A DNA stretch of 44,988 nt from the NCBI GenBank assembly GCA_021789495.1, contig JAJYJM010000016.1, positions 1 through 44,988 of the forward strand, read 5' to 3'. A model generated the notes under the pieces. It was given only the letters and a program-made list of their open reading frames with translations, searched no databases and was not told the origin of the DNA. The DNA comes from Nitrospirota bacterium. Lineage in GTDB: Bacteria > Nitrospirota > JACRHJ01. Every line of letters begins with the position of its first letter. Within the stretch, counting starts at the first letter, position 1. This document shows positions 1 through 7,012 of the stretch, piece after piece. A program made the translations under genes and the position numbers.

Positions 1-78
1 TTAGCGTTAATATGTAAAGTTTACCATTCCCGCCGGCGCAAGGCCATGATTTTCGACCGTCTTGGCGGATGATATTTG
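1..78. other. Left edge, no gene recognised
   Basis: These 78 bases lie downstream of yggU and up to the window edge. I see no credible reading frame, terminator or RNA in them. They may hold the start of a spacer to the next gene outside the window. Confidence 0.4.
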
Positions 79-375
79 TCAGCGCCCGGAGGCGAGTTCT
101 TCGAGTGCGGCGGCGCTTAAGCCCTCCGCCAGGATTGTCTTGGAGCGGGAGGACTGGCCGCGGATGATGGATATTTTCGTTTTCGGGATGTCCAGCTTCC
201 CGGAGAGGAATTTTACAAGCATCTCGTTCCCGGCGCCTTCGACCGGTGGCGCTGTAAGTTTTATCTTCAGCATACCCTCGGACACCCCTGCGACAATGTT
301 CTTCGACGAGCGGGGCAGCACCTTCACCTGAAAGATTATCCCGCCGCGTTCCTCGCGGATATTCAATGAAGGCAT
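79..375 (-). CDS. yggU: YggU/DUF167 family protein
   Basis: A 98-residue protein of the DUF167 (YggU) family, a small alpha/beta protein of unknown biochemical role. The family signature is visible around residues 40-80: the TAPPVEGAGN segment (the family has a P-V-x-G-x-A-N pattern) followed by the IIRGQSSRSK segment (family G-x-x-x-R-x-K). The ATG at 375 is 10 bases after the divIVA stop. It is the last gene of the pgeF-yggS-proC-yggT-divIVA-yggU run, an order in which this family is often found next to division genes. The family assignment is firm; the function is unknown. Confidence 0.88.
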   Translation of the reverse strand: MPSLNIREERGGIIFQVKVLPRSSKNIVAGVSEGMLKIKLTAPPVEGAGNEMLVKFLSGKLDIPKTKISIIRGQSSRSKTILAEGLSAAALEELASGR

Positions 376-385
376 GGCCTGACGC

Positions 386-847
386 CTATTCCCGGCCTTC
401 CTGCTTCTCTTCGTAGTTCAGCATCTTCAGGTGGTCTTCTATGACGCCCTTTATCTTCAGGGCGAAGCGTTCCTTGACGCGGTTCAGTTCCGCTATTTCC
501 TGTTCTATCCCGGCAAGCTCCTGGCGGGATTTCCGCATCATCTCCTCCGCGTCCATCTCCGCCTGCTTCAGCCGGAGCGCCGTCTCCTTCTCGGCGGACA
601 TGCGCATCTCCTCCGACATCCTCTGCGCCGACATCAGTGTATCCCGGAGGTTTTTCTCGGTTTCCTTGAACTCGGCCAGGGCCGCCTGCATCGTCTTGTT
701 CTCTTCGCGGAGCTGGTCGTTCTCCCGCATCAGCACCTCCATCTCGGAGGTGACCTCTTCCAGGAAGGCGTCCACTTCGTTCATGTCGAAGCCGCGGAAC
801 TTGAGCGAGAACTGCTTCTGCTTAATGTCGAGAGGCGTGATGTTCAT
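386..847 (-). CDS. divIVA: DivIVA-domain coiled-coil protein
   Basis: A 153-residue protein. Residues 1-35 match the DivIVA N-terminal domain: ITPLDIKQKQF, then F-R-G-F-D, then EVDAFLEEV. Nearly all the rest is a predicted coiled coil rich in Glu, Lys, Arg and Met (about 30-140). DivIVA proteins sense curved membrane and scaffold division or polar growth factors. The family is best known in Gram-positives but also occurs in some deltaproteobacteria and related phyla, again after yggT. The ATG at 847 has an upstream GGAG-type ribosome binding site and lies 10 bases after the yggT stop. The protein is short for the family and lacks a long C-terminal tail. Confidence 0.9.
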   Translation of the reverse strand: MNITPLDIKQKQFSLKFRGFDMNEVDAFLEEVTSEMEVLMRENDQLREENKTMQAALAEFKETEKNLRDTLMSAQRMSEEMRMSAEKETALRLKQAEMDAEEMMRKSRQELAGIEQEIAELNRVKERFALKIKGVIEDHLKMLNYEEKQEGRE

Positions 848-857
848 TTCTCCTCCA

Positions 858-1151
858 TCAGTGTATTCTCATGGCAAGGTCGTTAAGCGAGGCAATCAGG
901 AAATATTTGATAAACATAATTATTGCGATTACGATGAGCGGCGAGAAGTCTATGCCGGTCATCGGCAGCCTTCTGCGGATGGGCCTGAGCACCGGCTCCG
1001 TCGCGGCATATAAAAACCGGACTATCGGGTTGTAAGGGTCGGGGTTCACCCACGAGATTAAAGCGGCTATTATGACCACATACATATAGAAGGTCAGGAT
1101 AATATTCAATACCACCGCGATTGCGTGAAGGAAATTGCCAAGGATAAACAT
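858..1151 (-). CDS. yggT: YggT family integral membrane protein
   Basis: A 97-residue inner-membrane protein of the YggT family, with two hydrophobic segments (about residues 5-30 and 65-88). Between them lies the family's conserved loop, with WVNPDPYNPIVRFL and EPVLRPIRRRLP. The exact role is unknown; the family is linked by context to division and osmotic or ion tolerance. I chose the ATG at 1151, directly after the proC stop, over an upstream in-frame start at 1232. The 27 residues between are Arg-rich and are the shadow of proC's C-terminus. Confidence 0.88.
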   Translation of the reverse strand: MFILGNFLHAIAVVLNIILTFYMYVVIIAALISWVNPDPYNPIVRFLYAATEPVLRPIRRRLPMTGIDFSPLIVIAIIMFIKYFLIASLNDLAMRIH

Positions 1152-1152
1152 G

Positions 1153-1965
1153 TTATTTCCCCAGTTCCTGAGAGCGTTTCGTCGCCGCCTCGACCGCCGC
1201 GTAAAGCGCCGCCCGGAGGCCCTTTTCCTCAAGCGCCTGAAGCCCCGCGATGGTAGTCCCGCCGGGAGACGTGACCATGTCCTTTAGCTTCGAGAGCGGC
1301 TCTTTCGTCTGCATGGCCATGATGGCCGCTCCGGCGAGCGTCTGCGCGGCGAGGGCGAAGGAATGTTCCCTGGAAAGCCCCATGCGCACCCCCGCGTCCG
1401 AGAGCGCTTCGAGCATAACGAAGACATACGCGGGCCCGCTGCCTGAAAGCCCGGTTACCGCGTCCATGAGCTTTTCGTCCGGGACGGTTACGACGGCCCT
1501 GCATATGCCGGAGAGAAGCTTTGTCGCGATTTCCATGTCCCCCGGCTTCGCGTTAGGCCCGGCAAACGCCGCCGCCGCGCCCTCCTGCACAAGCGCGGGC
1601 GTATTCGGCATAACGCGTATCACCCGCGCCTTCTTCCCCAGGCCCTTCTCAATCTTCGCGACACTTACGCCAGCCGCTATGGAAATTATAATCTGTTTCG
1701 AGGTATAGGCTCCGGATATTTCGGACAATACGCCCTCAATATCCTTGGGCTTCACGGCAAGGATTATCACGTCCCTGCCCCTTGCCGCCTTCAGGTTGCC
1801 CGTTACCGCGCCCACCTCATAATATTTCTTCATGTGCAGGAGCCGGCCCGGGGACGCGTCCGAGACGGTGATGTCTCCTTTCGGCACAAGACCGGACACG
1901 ACGAGGCCCTTTATCATCGCCTCCGCCATGTTCCCCGCGCCTATGAATGCGATTTTGTTATTCAT
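1153..1965 (-). CDS. proC: Pyrroline-5-carboxylate reductase
   Basis: A 270-residue enzyme reducing 1-pyrroline-5-carboxylate to L-proline with NAD(P)H. The N-terminal Rossmann motif is FIGAGNMAEAM (residues 7-17). The family signatures GLSGSGPAYVF and VTSPGGTTIAGL sit in the C-terminal helical domain that forms the dimer and substrate site. Length is normal. The ATG at 1965 has GGGAG seven bases upstream; the 70 residues of open frame above it are the shadow of yggS. proC next to yggS and yggT is a very common bacterial arrangement, probably reflecting amino-acid and PLP metabolism genes carried with the division cluster. Confidence 0.96.
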   Translation of the reverse strand: MNNKIAFIGAGNMAEAMIKGLVVSGLVPKGDITVSDASPGRLLHMKKYYEVGAVTGNLKAARGRDVIILAVKPKDIEGVLSEISGAYTSKQIIISIAAGVSVAKIEKGLGKKARVIRVMPNTPALVQEGAAAAFAGPNAKPGDMEIATKLLSGICRAVVTVPDEKLMDAVTGLSGSGPAYVFVMLEALSDAGVRMGLSREHSFALAAQTLAGAAIMAMQTKEPLSKLKDMVTSPGGTTIAGLQALEEKGLRAALYAAVEAATKRSQELGK

Positions 1966-1973
1966 ATCTCCCT

Positions 1974-2708
1974 TTATGCCCTTGCCCCGAAGATCGCCGT
2001 CCCGACGCGGACGAGCGTCGCGCCTTCCTCGACGGCGACCTCGAAGTCCTGTGACATGCCCATTGAAAGCTCTGTCATATCGAACCCTTTCAACGCCAGC
2101 TCCGCTGCCAGGCAGTTCAGCTCCTTGAAATACGGCCTGGATTTCTCCGGGTCGTCCACTGCGGGCGGGACACACATAAGCCCCGTGATATTCAGGTTCT
2201 CAAGGCCTGACGCCTCCTTCATGAACCCCGGCGCCTCCTCCGGGCGAATCCCGTGCTTGGTCTCCTCGGAGGCGATGTTTATCTCAAGCAGCGCCTCCTG
2301 GACGATGCCTTTCTTTTTCGCCTGCCTGTCTATCTCGCGGGCCAGTTCAAGCGAGTCGAGCGAGTGTATGAGGCCAAATTCCCCGACCGCCTGCCGCGCC
2401 TTGTTCTTCTGAAGCGGGCCTATCAGATGCCATTCCGGCGCCGGTAGACCGGCCTCGGACGCCGGTGGACCGGCCTCATATCTGGCCGCCTTCAAGCTAT
2501 CCAGCGTCAGTTTCTTTGAGAGCGCCTCCTGGACGCGGTTTTCACCCAGTATTTTCGCCCCTGCCCCTACCGCCTCCATGACAAACTCGACCGGCACGGT
2601 CTTTGTCACGGCTACGAGCCGGACCGACGCCGGGTCCCTTCCGGCGCGCACAGCCGCGGAGTAAATCCTCGCCTCCACGGCGCGCAATCTTTCCGCTACC
2701 AGGCTCAT
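1974..2708 (-). CDS. yggS: YggS/PROSC family PLP-binding protein
   Basis: A 244-residue PLP homeostasis protein with a single TIM-barrel-like domain that binds pyridoxal phosphate. The PLP lysine is K36 in LVAVTKTVP, and the C-terminal phosphate-binding segment SMGMSQDFEVAV plus VRVGTAIFG is intact. The ATG at 2708 is eight bases after the pgeF stop. Oddity: residues 78-92 (EAGPPASEAGLPAPE) lie just before the conserved WHLIGPLQKNK strand and have no counterpart in the usual family pattern. They are encoded by two tandem copies of the GC-rich palindromic element at 2440-2477. The insertion is in frame and probably a surface loop, so activity is likely kept. Confidence 0.94.
   Translation of the reverse strand: MSLVAERLRAVEARIYSAAVRAGRDPASVRLVAVTKTVPVEFVMEAVGAGAKILGENRVQEALSKKLTLDSLKAARYEAGPPASEAGLPAPEWHLIGPLQKNKARQAVGEFGLIHSLDSLELAREIDRQAKKKGIVQEALLEINIASEETKHGIRPEEAPGFMKEASGLENLNITGLMCVPPAVDDPEKSRPYFKELNCLAAELALKGFDMTELSMGMSQDFEVAVEEGATLVRVGTAIFGARA
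2440..2477. repeat. Palindromic element, two tandem copies in yggS
   Basis: Two units with cores at 2440-2453 and 2461-2474, offset by 21 bases. Each reads GCCGGTnGACCGGC with flanking GAGG on the minus strand. On the gene strand each unit reads GAG GCC GGT CNA CCG GCG, giving EAGLPA and EAGPPA. The 21-base offset keeps the frame. Confidence 0.8.
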
Positions 2709-2716
2709 GGGCCGCG

Positions 2717-3505
2717 CTACAGAAGGACGGCCAGGGCCATCATCCTGCCGGCCCGCCCGCCGCTTTTCCTGTGGGAGTAGAACTTTTCGGGGTTGCATGC
2801 GGTGCATGTCCCGAAGACGTTTATCCTGTCCAGCCTCACGCCGGCGTTCTCAAGTATCCTGCGATTGACTTTCCAGAGGTCCAAATACCAATGCCCCGGA
2901 CGCGAATTCGTAATAAATTGCGCCGCCATGCCGGGCATGGACTCGTTAAGCGGCTCGAGCACCTTCGAGTCTATTTCATAGCAGCACGGCCCGATGGACG
3001 GCCCGATGGATGCGAGCAGGTTTTCCGGCCTTGAGCCGAAATGATCTCCCATCTCCGAAACCGCCTTCCCGGCAATCCCCTTGACCGTCCCGGCCCAGCC
3101 CGCGTGCACCGCCGCAATCGCCGCTCTTTTCGGGTCGTAGAGCAGGATGGGCACGCAGTCCGCAGTAAGCACCCCTATCGGAACCCTTTTCAGGTCCGTC
3201 ATTATCGCGTCGTGCCCCTTGTCCGGCCTGGCCGCATCAGGTCCCCGCAGGACGTATATGCCGTCCCCGTGAACCTGCGGGACAGTCTTTATCTCGGCGC
3301 CCGGCATACCGAGCGCGGCGGTTATAAGCGCGCGGTTTTTCCTGACGTTTCCGGGGTTGTCTCCGGATCCTCCCCCCATGTTCAGGGAGTCGAAGGGATA
3401 GGGGCTTACACCGCCTTTTCGGGTGGTGAATACCCCCCGCGCGCCTTCCCAGCCGGAGACCTCGTAAAAACCCGCGCCGTGCGCTTCATTGAATATGAAT
3501 GGCAT
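2717..3505 (-). CDS. pgeF: PgeF/YlmD-type multicopper (laccase-domain) protein
   Basis: A 262-residue protein of the YfiH/LACC1 laccase-domain family. Members act as purine nucleoside phosphorylase/adenosine deaminase or peptidoglycan-editing factor (PgeF, which removes wrongly incorporated serine precursors in E. coli). Metal-site residues are visible: H in PQVHGDGIYV, C in LTADCVPILLYD and H in AAVHAGWAGTVKG. I use the ATG at 3505; a TTG at 3517 in the same frame is an alternative, and neither has a strong ribosome binding site. It leads the pgeF-yggS-proC-yggT-divIVA-yggU run and has its own promoter at 3546-3575. Peptidoglycan editing would fit the wall-synthesis context. Confidence 0.92.
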   Translation of the reverse strand: MPFIFNEAHGAGFYEVSGWEGARGVFTTRKGGVSPYPFDSLNMGGGSGDNPGNVRKNRALITAALGMPGAEIKTVPQVHGDGIYVLRGPDAARPDKGHDAIMTDLKRVPIGVLTADCVPILLYDPKRAAIAAVHAGWAGTVKGIAGKAVSEMGDHFGSRPENLLASIGPSIGPCCYEIDSKVLEPLNESMPGMAAQFITNSRPGHWYLDLWKVNRRILENAGVRLDRINVFGTCTACNPEKFYSHRKSGGRAGRMMALAVLL

Positions 3506-3545
3506 CGATACCCGCAATCTGTCAAGGTGCGATGAAAGCTCTGGA

Positions 3546-3575
3546 ATTTTAACACCTTGCAGGCTGAACTGTCAA
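3546..3575 (-). promoter_or_regulatory. Sigma70-type promoter for pgeF operon
   Basis: On the minus strand TTGACA (3575-3570), an 18-base spacer and TAAAAT (3551-3546). It lies between the bidirectional terminator and pgeF and gives a leader of about 35 bases. Confidence 0.7.
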
Positions 3576-3586
3576 CATTCCAATAC

Positions 3587-3624
3587 ACAAAAAACCCATC
3601 CCCGTTTCGGGAGATGGGTTTTTG
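3587..3624 (-). terminator. Rho-independent terminator after the lipoprotein pair
   Basis: AAAACCCATC and GATGGGTTTT form a 10-bp stem continued by CCCG/CGGG with one bulged base and a TTT loop. It has T-runs on both ends, so it can act in both directions. On the minus strand it closes the two-gene lipoprotein operon. Confidence 0.85.
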
Positions 3625-3660
3625 TTAAATGCCAAGCCGACGAGCGCAATAAATTCGGGC

Positions 3661-4179
3661 TTAATTTGCGCCGGTCAGAGTGATTACGTATTTGTCCGTA
3701 ACGAACGAGGGCGTCTTGTGCCTCTGGAATATAAATCCGTCGAATACTGTCTTCCCGCCTTTGGTTATGACCGCCCGCACCGCCGGGTCTTTCGGCTCGA
3801 CGCCCTTCGACGTGACGACGTTGCCCCGGAAAATCCATTGCGGCAGGTATGCCGTCACCTTTATGCTGTACGGCGAATCAGGCACCTTCGCGCCTCCGCC
3901 TATCCTTACCGCAAATACCTTCGCCGCCTTCGTAAGACGGTTCCCTACGGCCATCTTTACGGTATGGTATTTCGCCTTTACGGCGTCCGGCACTATGATT
4001 TTCTGGCCCTTCGGGAGCGGGGCCGGATGGGGCGGAGTGCTGCTCTCCGCGCCGAAGGTGGCGAGCAGCATCGCTTTATTCCTCTCAAGCGCCTGCTCGT
4101 TGTTCTTTTTGCCGCACGAAGAAAAAACTACCGCCGCCGCCAGAAGCGGCAACAGGTATTTTATCCGGCGCGTCTTCAT
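3661..4179 (-). CDS. DUF2155-like lipoprotein, second of pair
   Basis: A 172-residue predicted lipoprotein. Its signal peptide ends in the lipobox FSSC, with Cys22 as the lipidation site. The mature part has the same layout as the gene directly upstream: an x-V-P-D-A-V-K-A-K-Y strand, a central sensor-like beta region, and a C-terminal FDGFIFQRHKTP then DKYVITL motif. These correspond to FHGWLFARFPTT and PKYAITL in its neighbour, so the two look like diverged duplicates. The ATG at 4179 overlaps the upstream stop by four bases (ATGA), indicating translational coupling; the open frame above is a shadow. Function unknown. The Trp of the DUF2155 signature is replaced by Phe here. Confidence 0.8.
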   Translation of the reverse strand: MKTRRIKYLLPLLAAAVVFSSCGKKNNEQALERNKAMLLATFGAESSTPPHPAPLPKGQKIIVPDAVKAKYHTVKMAVGNRLTKAAKVFAVRIGGGAKVPDSPYSIKVTAYLPQWIFRGNVVTSKGVEPKDPAVRAVITKGGKTVFDGFIFQRHKTPSFVTDKYVITLTGAN

Positions 4180-4661
4180 TCGGGAATCCCCTCCCTGAGA
4201 GTAATCGCATACTTCGGGTGCATAAAGGCGTGCGTAGTCGGGAAGCGCGCGAACAGCCAGCCGTGGAACACGACGCTCCCACCTTCCGAAACCTCCACCT
4301 GCGCCGCCGGGTTGTTCGGCTCGTTGGACAGGGAGGTAATCTTGGAGCCCTGCATTACGAATGCGGGAAAGAAATCCGTGACCAGTATTGTCAGGTCCGA
4401 ATCCGGGATATTGAACTTCTTTCCTATATCCACCGTCACGTCTTTTGTCTGCTTCGTGTCCTTGTTCTCCACGGACAAGACGACCGCTTTCCATTTTCCC
4501 TTCACGGCCTCAGGCACTTCCACCACGGGTTTGCCCATTGGAGGTATCGCCTGGGCGGCCTGTGGATTCTGCTGCTGGTTCTGAGTGTTTTTTTCTCCGC
4601 CGCATGCGGTAAAAATCACGGCGGAAAGCAGCGCCATCGACAGAAAAATAACCTTTTTCAT
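4176..4661 (-). CDS. DUF2155-like lipoprotein, first of pair
   Basis: A 161-residue predicted lipoprotein. Signal peptide 1-19 has lipobox FTAC (Cys20), followed by a Gln/Asn-rich linker. The mature domain resembles DUF2155/COG4765: PEAVKGKWKAVVLSV, then SDLTILVTDFFPAFVMQGSKI, then a C-terminal HGWLFARFPTTHAF and HPKYAITL. The family is small, beta-rich and functionally undefined. The ATG at 4661 has a GGAGGG site about nine bases upstream and a promoter at 4700-4728. It overlaps the next gene by four bases. Asp at +2 (retention in the inner membrane in E. coli) is absent; the residue is Gly, so outer-membrane sorting is the default guess. Confidence 0.82.
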   Translation of the reverse strand: MKKVIFLSMALLSAVIFTACGGEKNTQNQQQNPQAAQAIPPMGKPVVEVPEAVKGKWKAVVLSVENKDTKQTKDVTVDIGKKFNIPDSDLTILVTDFFPAFVMQGSKITSLSNEPNNPAAQVEVSEGGSVVFHGWLFARFPTTHAFMHPKYAITLREGIPE

Positions 4662-4699
4662 CTCTTTACCCTCCTCGAAAATCGAAATAAGTGCTGTTA

Positions 4700-4728
4700 A
4701 GGATAATCCTGAATTAAGCGAAAATCAA
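4700..4728 (-). promoter_or_regulatory. Probable promoter for the lipoprotein pair
   Basis: On the minus strand TTGATT (4728-4723), a 17-base spacer and TATCCT (4705-4700). It begins just downstream of the terminator at 4731-4764. The -10 box is weak. Confidence 0.5.
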
Positions 4729-4730
4729 GA

Positions 4731-4764
4731 AAAAAAGGCATCCCGGGTAAGGATGCCTTTTTGT
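4731..4764 (-). terminator. Rho-independent terminator of 109-aa lipoprotein gene
   Basis: AAAAAGGCATCC pairs with GGATGCCTTTTT around the loop CGGGTAA, with T- and A-tracts on both sides. It starts 22 bases after the stop of the gene at 4787-5116. Confidence 0.88.
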
Positions 4765-4786
4765 TAAAACCTATATGGTTTCAAGC

Positions 4787-5116
4787 TTATTTTATCTTTT
4801 TATATTGATAGCTCTCGCCCATGAAGGAGACGGAAAGGATGCCGGTGCCGGGGTCGAGCTTCACCGTAACGACAATCGGCCCCATCGGAACAAGCAGGGT
4901 GTTCGCGTCTTTCTTCTGCGCGGCAGTCTTGCCCTGGCTGCCCTCGTAGAAATACTGGCCGCCTTCTTTCGTTATCTTTATGGTCTTGGAAGGCTCCGAG
5001 ACCATCCCCCAGGTGCCTACCAGCGGGTCGCTGGACTTGGCGCAGGCAAACATCGCCAGCGCGCTGAGAAGTGCCGCAACCAACAATATTCCCCTTATCC
5101 CACTCGCTCTTTTCAT
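4787..5116 (-). CDS. Small lipoprotein of unknown function
   Basis: A 109-residue predicted lipoprotein. The signal peptide has the hydrophobic stretch IRGILLVAALLSALAMF and lipobox MFAC (Cys25). The mature part begins with DPLVGTWGMVSEPSKTIKITKEGG and ends with GESYQYKKIK. This G-T-W opening followed by alternating short strands is typical of small lipocalin-like or calycin beta-barrels in bacterial lipoproteins, but I do not recognise a named family. The ATG at 5116 has GGAGGAG upstream; 12 extra codons above it are not needed. It is monocistronic, with promoter 5173-5201 and terminator 4731-4764. Confidence 0.82.
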   Translation of the reverse strand: MKRASGIRGILLVAALLSALAMFACAKSSDPLVGTWGMVSEPSKTIKITKEGGQYFYEGSQGKTAAQKKDANTLLVPMGPIVVTVKLDPGTGILSVSFMGESYQYKKIK

Positions 5117-5172
5117 ATCTCCTCCCGCTCCCCTTGTTTTATGAAGGCACAAATCCGTTGTTAAGACGGCGA

Positions 5173-5201
5173 ATTTTAATATATCCCTGCCCGCATGTCA
5201 A
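5173..5201 (-). promoter_or_regulatory. Strong sigma70-type promoter for 109-aa lipoprotein
   Basis: On the minus strand a perfect TTGACA (5201-5196), 17-base spacer and TAAAAT (5178-5173), in an AT-rich patch. Confidence 0.8.
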
Positions 5202-5278
5202 TAAGAAATAATTATTTATCTATAAATTAGAAATAGCGTTTTAAAATCGGGCGTAGAAAGCTTAGCTGAACGCCTTGT

Positions 5279-7006
5279 CTACTCCGAACATACACCGCAC
5301 GTCCCGCATTTCCCGACATTGCAACCGGGGGTATGCCGGGCCTGCCTTGCGCGGTCTTTCTCTTTCAGCAGGTAATCCTTTTTTATCCCGGTATCCAGAA
5401 AATCCCACGGGAATTTTTCGGCGGCATTCCTTCCCCTTGCGGCATAAAAATCCATCGAAAGATTCTCTTTCGCAAACGCGTCCTTCCAGTCTTCCCCGTT
5501 TTCCGACGCGCGAAGGATGACTTTCGCAAGGCGTCTGTCTCCCCTGGCAAGCGCGGCCTGTATGAATGCGTATTTGGGGACGTCGTGCGTCACAGCCACA
5601 TTAGGTAGGCTGCCGAGCGCCTTCGTGATGCGCCGCAGTTTGTCTTTCAGCTTATCCGCCGCCTCCATCGGCTCCCACTGAAACGGCGTCCAGGGCTTCG
5701 GGATGAAGCAGTTCACGCTTAAGGAAAGGGTTCCTATCCGTCCCTTCCCTCTCGCGGACGCAAGCATCGTTTCGCGCGCCTTCCCGGCCAGTTTTATAAT
5801 CTCCTCGATGTCCTCTTCGGTCTCCGTGGGCAGGCCCACCATGAAATAGAGCTTGACGTTCAGGACACCCGCCTCTATAAGCGTCCGCACCGCCCGCAGC
5901 ACCTGCTCCTCTGAAATATTTTTGTTTATCACGGCCCGCAGGCGTTCGGAACCCGCCTCAGGCGCGATGGCGACGGTCCTGTTTCCCCTGGAGACGAGGG
6001 CGGCAAGCTCCGGCGTCAGAGAGTCCGCCCGGAGAGACGATGCCGAGAAGCCGGTAGGCCGGCCTCGGCCAGTCGACTGGCTTCGAGCCTCAAGCTCGCG
6101 CGCGAGTTCCGAAATCCATGGCCAGTCCGACACCGCCGAGCCGACAAGCCCGATTTTCCCGGCGAGTTTGCCGCCCTCCTCTATATCCTTCCTGACCGAC
6201 TCGAGGCTTCGATTCCTGGGCGGGCGGTATACATATCCCGCCATGCAGAAACGGCAGTGCCGCCCGCAGCCGCGCGAAAGCTCCACCATGAACATATCGC
6301 CAAACTCGGTATCCGGCGTGACTATGACGCTTCTGGCCGGGAATTTATCCAGGTCTTTTACGTACCGCCTTGCAATAGTCTTTGGCGCGCCGGGCGCGGG
6401 GGTAAACGAGCTTATCGTGCCGCCCTGGTTATATGCGGGTGTATAAAGCGAAGGTACGTAGATGCCGGGGATTTTCGATAGCGCGGTGAGAAGCTCCCGG
6501 CGGCCCGCGGATTTTACATTGACGTATTCGTCAAGGAGCTCGTTTATCGATTCTTCGGCCTCGCCGACTACTACCGCGTCGAAGAAATCGGCGACAGGCT
6601 CAGGATTGAAAAATGTGCAGACGCCGCCGAAAACAAGCAACGGGTGGGATTCGTCCCTGTCTCTGGAAAAAGGGGGTATTCCGGAGAGCCGGAGGAAATC
6701 CGCCACAGCAGTATAGTCGTGCTCGAACGAGACCGAGAATGCAAGTATCTCGAAATCGCGCGGCCTTGCGCCTGTCTCTATGGAGGCCGGCAGACCGGCT
6801 TCAAGCCGCCGCTTCCTTCCATCCGGGAGGAAAAGCCTTTCCGCAAGGGCGTCCGCGCGCGCGTTTATGATGCGGTAAATCGTCTGGTATCCGAGCGAGG
6901 ACATGCCCACGTAATACGTCCCCGGAAATACCAGGCCTACAGTCGTCCTCCCTCCCCTGGGTTTGACTATCGCACCCTTTTCGCGGATACCGCTTTTCCT
7001 GTGCAA
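5279..7006 (-). CDS. Radical SAM protein with B12-binding-like N-terminus
   Basis: A 575-residue protein. Residues 20-180 resemble a cobalamin-binding-like Rossmann domain (VGLVFPGTYYVGMSSLGYQ, then FVVFGG- and VVVGEAEE-type strands). The radical SAM core follows, with cluster cysteines C247, C251 and C254 (SRGCGRHCRFCMAG), a SAM-binding APEAGSERLR segment and NVKLYFMVGLPTETEEDI. The C-terminus carries extra cysteines (CNVGKCGTCGVC). Substrate unknown. Only a TTG at 7006 is available: the ftsZ stop lies in the same frame just six bases upstream. Oddities: residues 69-75 (EAGLPAS) and 308-320 are encoded by copies of the palindromic element at 6783-6802 and 6047-6084. Confidence 0.88.
   Translation of the reverse strand: MHRKSGIREKGAIVKPRGGRTTVGLVFPGTYYVGMSSLGYQTIYRIINARADALAERLFLPDGRKRRLEAGLPASIETGARPRDFEILAFSVSFEHDYTAVADFLRLSGIPPFSRDRDESHPLLVFGGVCTFFNPEPVADFFDAVVVGEAEESINELLDEYVNVKSAGRRELLTALSKIPGIYVPSLYTPAYNQGGTISSFTPAPGAPKTIARRYVKDLDKFPARSVIVTPDTEFGDMFMVELSRGCGRHCRFCMAGYVYRPPRNRSLESVRKDIEEGGKLAGKIGLVGSAVSDWPWISELARELEARSQSTGRGRPTGFSASSLRADSLTPELAALVSRGNRTVAIAPEAGSERLRAVINKNISEEQVLRAVRTLIEAGVLNVKLYFMVGLPTETEEDIEEIIKLAGKARETMLASARGKGRIGTLSLSVNCFIPKPWTPFQWEPMEAADKLKDKLRRITKALGSLPNVAVTHDVPKYAFIQAALARGDRRLAKVILRASENGEDWKDAFAKENLSMDFYAARGRNAAEKFPWDFLDTGIKKDYLLKEKDRARQARHTPGCNVGKCGTCGVCSE
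6047..6084. repeat. Palindromic element, two adjacent copies in radical SAM gene
   Basis: Cores at 6050-6063 (GCCGGTAGGCCGGC, one arm mismatch) and 6068-6081 (GCCAGTCGACTGGC, a perfect palindrome). The second differs from the common core by a G-to-A and its paired C-to-T, so pairing is kept. The gene reads them in a different frame from yggS, giving SQSTGRGRPTGF. Confidence 0.78.
6783..6802. repeat. Palindromic element in radical SAM gene
   Basis: Core at 6786-6799 with GAGG and CTTC flanks. The gene strand reads GAA GCC GGT CTG CCG GCC TCC, giving EAGLPAS, in the same frame as in yggS. Confidence 0.75.
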
Positions 7007-7012
7007 AGTAAA

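Noticed and set aside
3520-3525. Second TTGACA just upstream of pgeF on the minus strand
   Set aside because: A 17-base spacer would put the -10 inside the coding start and no -10-like hexamer is there.
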